This document shows positions 39,624-51,071 of a stretch of 64,000 nt of DNA, one piece after another (the first letter of the stretch is position 1; each line of letters opens with the position of its first letter). This DNA is from Chelatococcus reniformis (GTDB taxonomy: Bacteria; Pseudomonadota; Alphaproteobacteria; Rhizobiales; Beijerinckiaceae), in contig NZ_BMGG01000009.1 of NCBI RefSeq assembly GCF_014640075.1, forward strand, positions 365,469-429,468, written 5' to 3'. The notes beneath the pieces were generated by a model, which saw only the letters and a program-made list of their open reading frames with translations, did no database searches and was not told the DNA's origin. The translations under genes and the position numbers were made by a program.

Positions 39624-40373
39624 TCACACCTGCGCCAGGCCGCCGTCGACGAAGAGCTCGGCGCCGTTGACGAAGCTCGACGCGTCGGAGGCGAGGAAGA
39701 CGGCGGCCTTGCCCGTCTCGTCGGGATCGCCGACCCGCCCGAGCGGGATCTGGGCCGCGAACATGTCGAGCAGTTCCTGCTCCTTGCCCTTCTCGGCGAT
39801 GCCGCGCAGGGCCGGGGTCACGATCGGCCCGGGGCTGAGGACGTTGACGCGGATGTTCCTGCCCTTGAGATCGAGGATCCAGCTCCGCGCGAAGTTACGG
39901 ATCGCCGCCTTCGTCCCGCTGTAGACGCTGAACGCCTCGGTTCCCATGATCGAGGTGGTCGAGCCGGTGATGATGATCGAGCCCCCTTTCTCCATCAGCG
40001 CCAGCGCCTTCTGGACGGTGAAGAGCACGCCTTTGACGTTGATGGCGAAGGTCTGGTCGAACTGTTCCTCGGTGATCTCCCCGAGCTTGGCGAGGCTGCC
40101 GCCGCCGGCGTTCGCGACCAGCACGTCGATGCGCCCATGCGTCCTGCCGACGTGCGCATAGAGCGCGTCGAGGTCTGAAAGGCTGGCGACGTCCGCCCGG
40201 AAGGCGGACGCCTTGGCGCCGATCTCGGCGACGGCCGCGTCCAGCTCCGCCTGGCGGCGGCCCGTGACGACCACCGAGGCGCCTTCCGAGACGAAGCGCT
40301 TGGCGATGCCCAGGCCGATGCCGGTGCTGCCGCCGGTGATGACCGCGATCTTGCCGTCGAGCGAATTCGACAT
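39624..40373 (-). CDS. SDR family oxidoreductase
   Basis: A 249-residue classical short-chain dehydrogenase. The cofactor loop is [20 protein letters not shown] is in [10 protein letters not shown], and the catalytic residues are Ser in [10 protein letters not shown] and Tyr-Lys in [12 protein letters not shown]. It ends [16 protein letters not shown], typical of 3-oxoacyl-ACP reductase-like SDRs. The substrate is unknown. The ATG at 40373 has AAGGA upstream. It diverges from a TetR gene, and two matching operator-like palindromes lie in the shared promoter region. Confidence 0.92.
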   Translation of the reverse strand: MSNSLDGKIAVITGGSTGIGLGIAKRFVSEGASVVVTGRRQAELDAAVAEIGAKASAFRADVASLSDLDALYAHVGRTHGRIDVLVANAGGGSLAKLGEITEEQFDQTFAINVKGVLFTVQKALALMEKGGSIIITGSTTSIMGTEAFSVYSGTKAAIRNFARSWILDLKGRNIRVNVLSPGPIVTPALRGIAEKGKEQELLDMFAAQIPLGRVGDPDETGKAAVFLASDASSFVNGAELFVDGGLAQV

Positions 40374-40415
40374 GGAGGTTTTCCTTCGTTTGCCTTCGGA
40401 GCCGGCTCGCCGGCG

Positions 40416-40500
40416 ATTTATGTATCGTTCGATGCATAAATCGCTAGGCCGGTTGCCGCGGCAGGTCAACTTATTTATAGATCGATCGATGCAGAAATCG
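40416..40500. promoter_or_regulatory. two TetR-type operator copies between the SDR and TetR genes
   Basis: Site 1 at 40416-40443 begins ATTTATGTATCGTTCGATGC and ends ATAAATCG. Site 2 at 40473-40500 begins ATTTATAGATCGATCGATGC and ends AGAAATCG. Each is a near-palindrome centred on ATCG(T/A)TCGAT, and the copies are 57 bases apart. Site 2 overlaps the proposed tetR start. The layout fits a self-repressing TetR that also controls the divergent SDR gene. Confidence 0.6.
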
Positions 40501-41160
40501 GCAGGCACCGGAAAAGGCGAGGGGGGAACGGCGGCCCGCGGCCGCGGCCGCCCCCGTGCCTTCGACCGTGACGCCGCCCTCGCCCAGGCGACCCGCGTGT
40601 TCTGGCGCAAGGGTTACGAGGCGACGTCGATGACCGACCTCACCGAGGCGATGGGCATCGGCTCCACCAGCCTCTACGCGGCGTTCGGGTCGAAGGAGGC
40701 GCTCTACGCCGAGGCGCTGCGCCATTATGAGGAGCGCTACGGCACGCTCGTCTGGGGCAATTTCGACGCGGCGCGAACGGCGCGCGACGCGGTCGCGTGC
40801 CTCTTGCTGGATTCGGCCGCGGCCCTCACCGGCTGTGTCGAGGACAACCCGCACGGATGCATGGTGACGCTCTCGTCGGTCGCCAGCGAGGGCTATTGCG
40901 AGCTCGGCGCCCTCGTGCAATCGGCCCGTGCGCTCGCGCTCGACCGCCTGACGGCGCGATTGGTGAGAGGCGTGGAGGAGGGCGAGATCCCGGCGTCGGC
41001 CGATGTCCACGCATTCGCCCGTTTCGTGCAGACCGTTCAGAGCGGCATGTCGCTTCGGGCGCGCGACGGCGCGCCACGTGCCGAACTGGAGATGGTGGCC
41101 CGCCTCGCCATGCTGGGCTGGGACGCCTGGGTCGCCGGGGGGGATCGCGATCGCGGTTGA
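40489..41160 (+). CDS. TetR/AcrR family transcriptional regulator
   Basis: A protein of about 223 residues. After a basic start ([12 protein letters not shown]) comes the TetR helix-turn-helix: [20 protein letters not shown], then [20 protein letters not shown]. The ligand domain follows and contains [16 protein letters not shown]. The exact start is uncertain: the ATG at 40489 sits within the second operator and has no good ribosome site, and an in-frame ATG at 40432 also lies in an operator. Leaderless or weak translation is possible. It very likely controls the divergent SDR gene. Confidence 0.88.
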   Translation: MQKSAGTGKGEGGTAARGRGRPRAFDRDAALAQATRVFWRKGYEATSMTDLTEAMGIGSTSLYAAFGSKEALYAEALRHYEERYGTLVWGNFDAARTARDAVACLLLDSAAALTGCVEDNPHGCMVTLSSVASEGYCELGALVQSARALALDRLTARLVRGVEEGEIPASADVHAFARFVQTVQSGMSLRARDGAPRAELEMVARLAMLGWDAWVAGGDRDRG

Positions 41161-41208
41161 CGCCCACGAGGACGGGGCGGGCGAGCGCTGGCCGGACGGA
41201 TCTCCGGC

Positions 41209-42651
41209 TCAGCCCTGCCGCTGATCGGCGACCCGGCGGATGACGTCCATGAGCCGCTCGCAGGTTCGGGCCAAGTCCCGCGTCGGCGCGGTGGCGACGC
41301 CGAGCAGGAGCCCGGACTGGGCGTCGGCGGGCGAGGTATACCATTCCGACAGCGGCTCCAGGGACATGCCGAAGGCCGCGGCTTCGCGCGCCACGGCGAT
41401 GTCCGATATGTCCCGCCGCAGCTTCAGCAGCACGGCGAGGCCCGGCGCCGTCACCCGATCGGCGCCGGCCATCGCCTGGAGCGCGTCCAGCAGCGCCTGC
41501 CGCTTGACGGCATAGGCGCGCTTGGTGCGCCTGAGATGGCGGATGTAGTGGCCCTCGTGCATGAACGCGGCGGTGGCGCGTTGCACCGCGGGGCCGGGCG
41601 GCGGCGCAAGGCACGCTGCCACCTCGGCAAAGCGGGCGATCATGGCGAGCGGCGCGACGAGAAAGCCGAGACGCAGGCTCGGGCTGATCGTCTTGCTGAA
41701 CGAGCCGATGTGGATGACGCGCCCATCCCGGTCGAGGGAGGCGAGCGCCGGCGCGGCCCGGCCCGCGAGCTGCAGCTCGCTCAGATAATCATCTTCGATC
41801 ACCCAGGCCCGGTGGGCGGCCGCCCAGGCGAGCAGGCGCAGGCGCCGCTCGAGCGACAAGGTGGAACCGAGCGGCGCCTGCTGGCCGGGGGTGACGAGGA
41901 CGAGCCTGGCGCCGGGGTGGTGGCGCAGGCCATGATCGACATCGAGGCCGTCGCCGTCGACCGGGATCGGAGCCAGGGACAGGCGGGCGAGCGCGAGCCC
42001 CCTCCTGGACCACGGGAAGCCCGGGTTCTCGACCCAGGCGGTCTCACCGGTGAGGCCCAGGACAGCGAGGGCGAGGCCGAGCCCGGCGCTGAAGCCGCCC
42101 GTGACCATGACCTGCGACGGCAGGCAGGTGATGCCCCGCGACACGGCAAGGTAGCCGGCGATTTCCCGCCGCAGCTCGAATTCGCCGCGCGGGTCGGGGT
42201 AGCGCGCGGGCCCGCTCGCCTCGGCGCGGACGGCCTGCGCGCGCAGGCGCGCGAACAAGGTCGCCGGAAAGATCTCGCTCGCCGGGATCCCCATCCGGAA
42301 GAGCGCGGGCCCCTGCGTCATCTCCTGGTAGGTCCTCAGGAACGAGCCCGCGTCCGGCGGCGGCTCGGCCCTGGCGACGGCGCGCGGGCGCTCGGCGACG
42401 TGGGTGCCGCGCGCCCGCGAGGCCTCGATCAGCTGCGCGGCCGCCAGCTTCTGGTACGCCGTGCGCACGGTGCCGCGCGCCACGCCCAGCTGGGCCGCGA
42501 GATCCTGCCATGAGGGCAAGCGCGCCCCGGGCTCCAGCACCCCCTCCTCGATGGCGCTCGCCACCCCCTGGCGGATCTGCTCCGCCAGAGGGCGCTTGGC
42601 CCTGCGGTCGAGCTTCAGGTCCAGCGGTTTGTCCATGCCGCCGTAGTACAC
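41209..42651 (-). CDS. MocR/PdxR-type regulator (GntR helix-turn-helix fused to an aminotransferase domain)
   Basis: A 480-residue MocR-family regulator. The GntR winged helix occupies residues about 15-80 (PLAEQIRQGVASAIEEGVLE, LAAQLGVARGTVRTAYQKL). A fold type I aminotransferase domain follows; the PLP lysine is in SFSKTISPSLRLGFLV and IEDDYLSEL carries the conserved aspartate. These proteins sense PLP or amino-compound adducts. The GTG at 42651 has GGAGA upstream; ATG at 42636 (MDKPLDLKL) is an alternative. It diverges, 74 bases apart, from the cupin/AhpD-like genes, its likely targets. Confidence 0.9.
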   Translation of the reverse strand: MYYGGMDKPLDLKLDRRAKRPLAEQIRQGVASAIEEGVLEPGARLPSWQDLAAQLGVARGTVRTAYQKLAAAQLIEASRARGTHVAERPRAVARAEPPPDAGSFLRTYQEMTQGPALFRMGIPASEIFPATLFARLRAQAVRAEASGPARYPDPRGEFELRREIAGYLAVSRGITCLPSQVMVTGGFSAGLGLALAVLGLTGETAWVENPGFPWSRRGLALARLSLAPIPVDGDGLDVDHGLRHHPGARLVLVTPGQQAPLGSTLSLERRLRLLAWAAAHRAWVIEDDYLSELQLAGRAAPALASLDRDGRVIHIGSFSKTISPSLRLGFLVAPLAMIARFAEVAACLAPPPGPAVQRATAAFMHEGHYIRHLRRTKRAYAVKRQALLDALQAMAGADRVTAPGLAVLLKLRRDISDIAVAREAAAFGMSLEPLSEWYTSPADAQSGLLLGVATAPTRDLARTCERLMDVIRRVADQRQG

Positions 42652-42725
42652 GATTTCTCCGGGTTCTTGGTGCTTTTTTGTAGCCTACGACGAGGCCATC
42701 TTCGGGCAGGTAGAAGGAGACGCCC

Positions 42726-43139
42726 ATGAAGATCCGCAGCTTTCTCGCGGCTGCCTGCGCCGCCCTCGCGATCGCCGGGCCCGCCGCGGCCCATGACAGC
42801 CAGGCCGAGACGGTCACGCCCAAATTCGATCAGGTGATCCCGAATATTCCCGGCAAGTCGCTCATCGTCGTGGAGGTCGACTATGCTCCGGGCGCCGCCT
42901 CCGCGCCGCACACGCACGCGAGGTCCGCCTTCATCTACGCCTACGTGGTCTCGGGCGAGATCGAGTCGAAGGTGAACGACGGCGAGACCCGGGTCTACAA
43001 GGCCGGCGAGAGCTGGTCGGAGCCGCCGAATTCGCGCCATCCCGTCAGCCGCAACGCCAGCCCGACCAGGTCGGCGAAGCTGCTCGCGGTCTTCGTCGTC
43101 GACACCGACGACAAGGCGCTCACCACCCCTGCCAAGTAG
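42726..43139 (+). CDS. secreted cupin-domain protein
   Basis: A 137-residue protein with a signal peptide (MKIRSFLAAACAALAIAGPA, cleaved near AAAHD) and one cupin fold. The first motif is APHTHARSAFIYAYVVSGEI, providing the His residues of a metal site; the second is around AGESWSEPPNSRHPVSRN. Function unknown; small periplasmic cupins of this type often travel with AhpD-like proteins. The next gene starts 19 bases downstream, so the two are an operon under the divergent MocR regulator. Confidence 0.85.
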   Translation: MKIRSFLAAACAALAIAGPAAAHDSQAETVTPKFDQVIPNIPGKSLIVVEVDYAPGAASAPHTHARSAFIYAYVVSGEIESKVNDGETRVYKAGESWSEPPNSRHPVSRNASPTRSAKLLAVFVVDTDDKALTTPAK

Positions 43140-43158
43140 AGCCGAAAGGATTGCGACG

Positions 43159-43614
43159 ATGACCAAGCGGCTCGACTACAACCAGGTGGCTCCCGGCGGG
43201 GCCAAGGCACTCGGCGGCGTCTACGGCTACGTCATGCAGAGCGGCCTGCCCGCCGAACTGGTGGACCTCGTCTATCTGCGGATCTCGCAGATCAACAACT
43301 GCGCCTATTGCCTCGACATGCACACCCGCGACCTCCTGAAGAAGGGGGTGAAGATCGAGAAGCTGGCGCTGGTGCAGGCCTGGGAGGAGGGCGGCAACCT
43401 GTTCAGCGCCACCGAACGCGCCGCGCTCGCCTGGGCCGAGTGCGTCACCCGCGTCGCCGAGACCGGCGTGCCGGACGCTGCATACGCCGCCGCCCGCGCC
43501 GCTTTCGAGGAGAAGCAGCTCGTCGATCTCACGATCGCGATCGGCCTGATGAACAGCTACAACCGCATGGCCATCAGCTTCCGCAACACGCCCCAGGCCG
43601 TCCTCGGCATGTGA
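43159..43614 (+). CDS. carboxymuconolactone decarboxylase (AhpD-like) family protein
   Basis: A 151-residue all-helical protein with the AhpD-type redox motif NNCAYCLDMH (Cys48, Cys51, His55) and the family tail LTIAIGLMNSYNRMAISF. Such proteins reduce or scavenge peroxides and other reactive compounds through the Cys pair. AAAGGA precedes the ATG. A close paralogue lies at 43816-44262. Confidence 0.92.
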   Translation: MTKRLDYNQVAPGGAKALGGVYGYVMQSGLPAELVDLVYLRISQINNCAYCLDMHTRDLLKKGVKIEKLALVQAWEEGGNLFSATERAALAWAECVTRVAETGVPDAAYAAARAAFEEKQLVDLTIAIGLMNSYNRMAISFRNTPQAVLGM

Positions 43615-43815
43615 GGGGTGTAGGCCCGTGGTTCCCGACGACGTCTCGGGATCAGAAATCCCGCCAGCAGGCTCGCGCGGGGCTTCGCTCAGCTCATTTG
43701 CGAATACCGAGAGCTTCCGCAGCCTGATGCACACCTCGCCATGGGCGGGTGAATCGTATTCGAAGGTAATGGGTCGCATCTCTATCTCGAGACATTGAGA
43801 CAAGAGGGAACATTC

Positions 43816-44262
43816 ATGGAACGCGTCAACTATTACCGCGCCAGCCCGGCCGGCATGAAGACGATCGATCACGTCTATGCCCATGTCATGGAGAGCGGAC
43901 TGGCGAAGACGTTGATCGATCTGGTGTTCCTGCGGGCCTCGCTGATCAACGGCTGCGCCTATTGCATCGACATGCATTCCAAGGAGCTGGCGAAGGACGG
44001 CGTGGCGCGCGAGAAGATCGCGCTGGTTCCGGCCTGGCGCGAGGGCGGCCGGCTGTTCGACGAGACCGAGCGCGCGGCGCTGGCCTGGGCCGAGACGGTG
44101 ACGCGCGTTGCCGAAACCGGCGTGCCGGATGGCGACTATCAGGCGGCGGCCGGGGTGTTCGATGCGGGGCAGCTCGCCGAGCTGACCATCGCGATCGGCC
44201 TGATCAACGCCTACAACCGCTTGGCCATCAGCTTCCGCACGACACCGGACTCGGCCAGATGA
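43816..44262 (+). CDS. second carboxymuconolactone decarboxylase (AhpD-like) paralogue
   Basis: A 148-residue protein matching the gene at 43159 along its length: NGCAYCIDMH (Cys47, Cys50, His54), ERAALAWAETVTRVAETGVP and LTIAIGLINAYNRLAISF. The pair looks like a duplication. GAGGGAA precedes the ATG. The TGA overlaps the ATG of the HD gene, so those two are coupled. The 201 bases between the paralogues hold no confident gene; a short open minus-strand frame begins near 43780 (MRPITFEYDSP) and is not called. Confidence 0.92.
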   Translation: MERVNYYRASPAGMKTIDHVYAHVMESGLAKTLIDLVFLRASLINGCAYCIDMHSKELAKDGVAREKIALVPAWREGGRLFDETERAALAWAETVTRVAETGVPDGDYQAAAGVFDAGQLAELTIAIGLINAYNRLAISFRTTPDSAR

Positions 44263-44921
44263 CGGAAGTGAATGTCATGGCCCTCCGAGAGGTATCGGGT
44301 GTGACAATTCCCGATAGCAAGCTGGCGCGCGATGTGAGCGAGTTCATCCGCGACAGCGAAAGCGATCTGCTCTTCCATCACTCGGCCCGGGTCTATCTCT
44401 GGGGCGCGCTGACGGGGATCCGCAAGGGCCTCGGCTTCGATGCGGAGCTGCTCTACACCGCCGCCATGTTCCACGACATCGGCCTCACCGCCCGCTTCAG
44501 CGGCAGCCAGCTGCGCTTCGAGGTGGACGGCGCGAATGCCGCGCGCGACTTTCTGCGGAGCCGCGCCATCGCCGAGGGCGACATCGAGACGGTGTGGGCG
44601 GCGATCGCCCTCCACACCACGCCCGGCATCCCGGAATTCATGCGCCCCGAGATCGCGCTGGTGCAGGCCGGGGCCGGCATGGATGTGGCCGGCCGCGGCT
44701 TTGACGAGTTCACGGCCGCGCAGCGTGAGGCCGTCGTCGCCGCCCTTCCCCGCGAAGCCGACTTCGCACAGGGCATCATCGACGCCTTCTACCAGGGCAT
44801 GAAGCACCGCCCGGCCAGCACCTTCGGAACCTTCAACGACGACGTCCTGGCCCATAAGGATCCGCACTTTCGGCGGATCGACATGTGCAGCGTGATCCTC
44901 GCCTCGAGCTGGACCGGGTGA
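44259..44921 (+). CDS. HD-domain hydrolase (cyanamide hydratase-like)
   Basis: A 220-residue HD-superfamily protein. The metal motif is seen as FHHSARVYLWG and TAAMFHDIGLT, with a later IALHTTPGIPEFM. The arrangement resembles the HD proteins annotated as cyanamide hydratase-like; the substrate is uncertain. The ATG overlaps the stop of the AhpD-like gene (ATGA); a second ATG at 44277 is possible. Translation coupling suggests a linked detoxification role. Confidence 0.85.
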   Translation: MTEVNVMALREVSGVTIPDSKLARDVSEFIRDSESDLLFHHSARVYLWGALTGIRKGLGFDAELLYTAAMFHDIGLTARFSGSQLRFEVDGANAARDFLRSRAIAEGDIETVWAAIALHTTPGIPEFMRPEIALVQAGAGMDVAGRGFDEFTAAQREAVVAALPREADFAQGIIDAFYQGMKHRPASTFGTFNDDVLAHKDPHFRRIDMCSVILASSWTG

Positions 44922-45024
44922 GCCAAACCCGGTCCGGCCCCATCGCGGCCTGCGAACGCGCCTGCTAGCGCGCCTTCGGGAGGGCGCCCTGCGGCAGGGA
45001 GCGCGGCCGGTCGCGCACAGCCGC

Positions 45025-46203
45025 TCACACCTGCGCGGTGCACCGTGATGCCGCGTCCGGGCGACGCCCGTACCGCTCCAGCGCCAGCACGATCGCGGAG
45101 CTCACGGCCAGCGCCAGCGCCGCATAGCCGACGACTTCAGGCCGGTCGTGCGCGAGCAGCCAGCCGCCGAGGGCCGTGCCCACCGCCTGGCCCACGTAGG
45201 CCAGGGAGGTGTTGAGGGCAATGGAGACGCTGGCAAGCGCCGGGACGGCGGCATTGAGGCGGGCCTGCTGCATGGAGTTGGTGGCGGCAAACCCCAGGCC
45301 CCACAGCGCCAGGCCCAGGGCCATGGCGGCGAGGGAGCCGGCCGCGAACGCCCACAGCGCGATGCCGGCGATGACGAGGCCGAGGCAGATCGCCAGGGTG
45401 CGCCGCGGGCCGAGCGGCTGCACGATGCGGCTGGCGGCGATGTTGCCGACGAGGCTCGCCCCGCCGAAGAGGGCGAAGAAGCTGCCCGCCACCTCCCTGC
45501 CGCCGCCGGCGAGCGCGCCCAGTAGCGGCGCCATATAGATGAAGATGGCGAGCTGGCCCGCCGTCGAGAGGAACGTCACCAGGAGGATGAGGAGGATGTG
45601 TCTGTCGCGGGCGATCGTGCCGAAGCTCGAGAGCGACAGCGGCTTGCCGTGCAGGCGGCGCGGCAGCGCCCGCATCAGCAGGGCGGTGCAGAGCAGGGCG
45701 GCCACGACAAGGACGCCGTGAACGCCGCGCCAGCCGAGCGGTTCGGCGAGCATCGTCACCAGCGGCAGGCCGACGGCGAAGGCGAGTGCCCAGCCCAGGA
45801 ACACGAACGCGATGGCGCTGGCCCGTTCCCGCTCCGGCACGATGAGCGCCACCGTGCTCGCCGCCTGCGGCGTGTAGAGCGCCGCGAACACCAGGGTGAG
45901 CATGCGTATGATCACCAGGCTGCCATAGTCGGGCGCGAGCGCCGAGGCGAGGTTGCCGGCCACCATGGCCGCCAGCGTCGCCGTGAGCAGCGTCTTGCGC
46001 TCGATGCGCGCGGTGAGCCACGCCATCAGCGGCGAGCCCAGGCAGAGGACGATGGCGCCATAGGTCACCAGCAGGCCCGCCTCGCGCAGGCTCACGCCAA
46101 GGCTTTGCGCCAGCTCCGTGAGCATGCCGGCCGGCGCGAGAATGGTGACCCCGACGACGAAGTTGCCGGCCATCAGGCCGACGCGTGCCAGCGACGGTGT
46201 CAT
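45025..46203 (-). CDS. MFS transporter, DHA1 (AraJ-like) type
   Basis: A protein of about 392 residues with 12 predicted membrane helices. LVTYGAIVLCLGSPLMAWLT and the basic loop after it (ARIERKTLL) correspond to the MFS loop 2-3 motif. The closest general group is the DHA1 sugar or drug exporters (AraJ/YdhP-like). The ATG at 46203 gives an N-terminus that enters helix 1 directly; upstream in-frame starts add an unconserved tail. The 264 bases upstream to 46467 hold nothing recognisable. Confidence 0.88.
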   Translation of the reverse strand: MTPSLARVGLMAGNFVVGVTILAPAGMLTELAQSLGVSLREAGLLVTYGAIVLCLGSPLMAWLTARIERKTLLTATLAAMVAGNLASALAPDYGSLVIIRMLTLVFAALYTPQAASTVALIVPERERASAIAFVFLGWALAFAVGLPLVTMLAEPLGWRGVHGVLVVAALLCTALLMRALPRRLHGKPLSLSSFGTIARDRHILLILLVTFLSTAGQLAIFIYMAPLLGALAGGGREVAGSFFALFGGASLVGNIAASRIVQPLGPRRTLAICLGLVIAGIALWAFAAGSLAAMALGLALWGLGFAATNSMQQARLNAAVPALASVSIALNTSLAYVGQAVGTALGGWLLAHDRPEVVGYAALALAVSSAIVLALERYGRRPDAASRCTAQV

Positions 46204-46467
46204 GGATCGGCAGCCGCGGGGCCCGTGGGCAGGCCGCGCCCCGGTGGCGCGGCGTTCCGGGGCGGCAGGCGCGCGTTCGAAGACGACGTAGAACACATGG
46301 CTCCCTCATAGGACGGCGCACTGCGGTTGACGACCGCGTGCGGTGAGGACGCTCCATGCAAAAGCCGACGTGCGGGCGCCGGCGCGAAGCGCCGACGCCG
46401 ATGGTCGAGGGCGCCGGCCCGCATGAAGCGGGCGGCGCGGGCGGTGACGGCGGGCCCGACGGGTGGG

Positions 46468-47058
46468 TCAAGCCCTGATGGGGGCAGCTTTCCGGGCTCG
46501 CGCGGCCGCTACCGTCAGCCAGAGGGCCGAGACGAGGAAGTAGAAGGCGCCGAATGCGGCGTAGGGCGCGATGTCGGTGATGCCGGGTATCGCGGCCGCG
46601 TTGGCCTGCTTGAGGAAGAAGGCGCCGGCGAGCGCCGATTGGGCGCCGCTGAGGATCATGGCCCATTGCGCACCGGCGCTTTTCCAGCGGCGCACGCCCG
46701 TCCCGAGCTGGGCCAGACCCGCCAGAGTGGCCCAGACGCCGAACACGGCGAGCACCGCATTCATGCTGATCCCGAGCGCGATGGTGACCGCCACCGTCGC
46801 CGCGGCGCTGACGGCGACGTTGAGGGTTTGGGTGGGGTTCCGCTTCATGCCGCCGTTGCGCTGGGCGTCCACAAGATTGGCAACCGCGTCCCAGGTCGGA
46901 TAGGCAACAAGCAGCACCGCCGCCGCCGGCGCGCTCGTGCCCAGCGTGACCGCGGCCGCGACCCAGACGGCCGACGCGGCGGCGCGCGTGAAATAGTAGG
47001 ACCGCAGCCAACGACTTCCAGCGGGCGAGTTTGGCTGATCGATGATCGTGTCACTCAT
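46468..47058 (-). CDS. six-helix membrane protein, DUF308-like
   Basis: A 196-residue membrane protein with about six hydrophobic segments and the segment AYPTWDAVANLVDAQRNGG near residue 52. It resembles short DUF308/HdeD-like proteins but I would not assign a function. The ATG at 47058 has AAGGA seven bases upstream. The TetR gene lies just upstream on the same strand, and operator-like sites lie between the two, so it is a likely target of that regulator. Confidence 0.75.
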   Translation of the reverse strand: MSDTIIDQPNSPAGSRWLRSYYFTRAAASAVWVAAAVTLGTSAPAAAVLLVAYPTWDAVANLVDAQRNGGMKRNPTQTLNVAVSAAATVAVTIALGISMNAVLAVFGVWATLAGLAQLGTGVRRWKSAGAQWAMILSGAQSALAGAFFLKQANAAAIPGITDIAPYAAFGAFYFLVSALWLTVAAARARKAAPIRA

Positions 47059-47073
47059 GGAACTGTCCTTTAT

Positions 47074-47132
47074 CATCCAACTAGAAGGTAGAGGGAATGG
47101 CCGCACGTTTGTGGCTACCGACTAGATGGTAG
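47074..47132. promoter_or_regulatory. two TetR-type operator copies upstream of the membrane protein gene
   Basis: AACTAGAAGGTAG at 47079-47091 and CTACCGACTAGATGGTAG at 47115-47132 share the core ACTAGA(A/T)GGTAG; the second has matching CTACC/GGTAG arms. The same core occurs as TCTACCTTCTAGTAGG before the TetR gene at 47764. The three sites point to one regulon of the adjacent TetR protein. Confidence 0.6.
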
Positions 47133-47166
47133 GGTTGGTGGGCAAATAGGCTTTTTTCGCGCTCCG

Positions 47167-47754
47167 TCACGTATGAACGGCACCAAGCCGCGCCATCAAA
47201 GGCTGGGTGATGACGCCGAAGATCGCCGGATCGCCATAGGCACGGGCCGAGAGCATGGCGCCATGCACGGTCGCCATGAACGTCTCCGCCTCGGCGCGGG
47301 CGGTGCCGGTGAGAACGAGCGTGCCCCGTGCGGCCCCTCGCTCCAGAACGGAGGCCAGCCATGCCGACAGGGCACGGAAATGGGCCCTGACCTCCAGCAC
47401 GATCTCCTGCGGCAGCACGGGTATTTCGCTCGCCAGCAGGGCACACACGCAGAATGTCGATGTCGCATCGCCGATGCACTCGGCCCAGTAGCCGGTGTAG
47501 GCGCGAAGCTGATCCACCGGGTCCGGATGATAGCGCTCCAGTTCGGCGATCCCCGCCTGGGCTTCTTCGCGATAGCGCGCCACGAGGATGCGGACCAGAT
47601 CGGCTTTGCTTGGGAAGTGATGGTGGATGCTGGCCTTGCGGATGCCGACGACTTCGGAGATGTCGGCATAACTAAAGCCGTTGTACCCTCCGGCAATGAT
47701 CAGCGAGCGGGCGCACCGGATGATCTCGTCGGAGGTGGTGGAGAGATTACTCAT
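47167..47754 (-). CDS. TetR/AcrR family transcriptional regulator
   Basis: A 195-residue TetR protein. The helix-turn-helix reads GGYNGFSYADISEVVGIRKA, then SIHHHFPSKADLV. The C-terminal ligand domain resembles the TetR_C domain of AcrR-like repressors. A copy of the operator core lies ten bases upstream of its start and two more lie before the downstream membrane-protein gene, so it probably represses itself and that gene. Confidence 0.92.
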   Translation of the reverse strand: MSNLSTTSDEIIRCARSLIIAGGYNGFSYADISEVVGIRKASIHHHFPSKADLVRILVARYREEAQAGIAELERYHPDPVDQLRAYTGYWAECIGDATSTFCVCALLASEIPVLPQEIVLEVRAHFRALSAWLASVLERGAARGTLVLTGTARAEAETFMATVHGAMLSARAYGDPAIFGVITQPLMARLGAVHT

Positions 47755-47763
47755 GAATCGTAT

Positions 47764-47779
47764 CTACCTTCTAGTAGGG
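47764..47779. promoter_or_regulatory. TetR operator copy upstream of the TetR gene
   Basis: CTACCTTCTAGTAGGG contains the reverse complement of ACTAGAAGG with CTAC/GTAG outer arms. It sits immediately upstream of the TetR start, suited to autorepression. Confidence 0.55.
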
Positions 47780-50315
<2,536 letters not shown>

Positions 50316-50337
50316 TGCGTCGTTGGTTTTGAAAGAC

Positions 50338-50433
50338 GATGGATGGTCGGATCAAGCCCGACCATGACGGGGTGGAGACGAGAAAGTCTTTTATTTTCAA
50401 CGTCATGGTCGGGCTTGACCCGACCATCCATCC
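50338..50433. repeat. inverted pair of the dispersed palindromic repeat with conserved centre
   Basis: Unit 50338-50370 (GATGGATGGTCGGATCAAGC then CCGACCATGACGG) faces unit 50401-50433 (CGTCATGGTCGGGCTTGACC then CGACCATCCATCC). The spacer holds GACGAGAAAGTCTTTT, similar to the spacer at 9783-9809. It lies between the convergent katG and glycosylase genes and would form a long hairpin in either transcript. Confidence 0.85.
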
Positions 50434-50444
50434 CCGCGTGGCTC

Positions 50445-51068
50445 TCAGCGCGTGTTCAGCCACCGTGGACCGCTCACGAACGGGCTGCCCACCACGAAAA
50501 AGCGCAGGGGGCGGTCGGCCTCGCGCGTGATGCCGATCCTTACGCTCGTGCCGATGTCCCCGACGTCGGCGGCCTCGCGGACCGCCCGTCCCAGCCAAAG
50601 CGGCCCTCGGCGGCACAGGTCGAGCCCGTCGAGCCGGCGATCAATCGCCAGGGCCTGGGCGAGCCGCCCGGGTCCGCGCGCCAGGTCGCGGAGGCGCTCG
50701 GTGCCGCGATGGCGCTGCATGATTGCGATCCCGTCAACCGGCTCGAGCGCCCTGACGAGCACGCCGGCGCCGATCCCGGGCGTCTCGCTGGAGACGTTCA
50801 GCATGTAGGAGACGCCGTAGGCCAGATACACATACGCATGGCCTCGCTCCAGATAGAGCGAGCGAATGCGCGGGGTCATGCCCCGATAGGCATGGCCCGC
50901 GGCATCACCGACGACATACGCCTCCGTCTCGACGATCCGGCCGCTGACCACGCCCTCGGGCAGTTCACGCACGACGAGCTTGCCGATAAGGTCGCGCGCC
51001 AGAGCCACCGTATCGACGGGCAGCTCCGCGCGTGCGAGGGGTGCGATGGCCTTCCCGGTGATGGGCAA
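50445..51068 (-). CDS. 3-methyladenine DNA glycosylase (AAG/MPG family)
   Basis: A 207-residue base-excision repair enzyme of the alkyladenine glycosylase family, which removes alkylated and deaminated purines. ALARDLIGKLVV and IVETEAYVVGDAAGHAYRGM carry the family signature, the catalytic Glu being in VETEAY; YVYLAYGVSYMLNV is the DNA-intercalating Tyr region. The C-terminal GPRWLNTR is typical. It is followed at four bases by the SnoaL-like gene reading in the same direction from upstream. Confidence 0.94.
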   Translation of the reverse strand: MPITGKAIAPLARAELPVDTVALARDLIGKLVVRELPEGVVSGRIVETEAYVVGDAAGHAYRGMTPRIRSLYLERGHAYVYLAYGVSYMLNVSSETPGIGAGVLVRALEPVDGIAIMQRHRGTERLRDLARGPGRLAQALAIDRRLDGLDLCRRGPLWLGRAVREAADVGDIGTSVRIGITREADRPLRFFVVGSPFVSGPRWLNTR

Positions 51069-51071
51069 GTT

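Noticed and set aside
43690..43790. Short minus-strand frame beginning MRPITFEYDSP between the AhpD-like genes
   Set aside because: No ribosome site, no recognised family, and the frame runs on into antisense of the upstream gene. It may be a gene remnant but cannot be supported.
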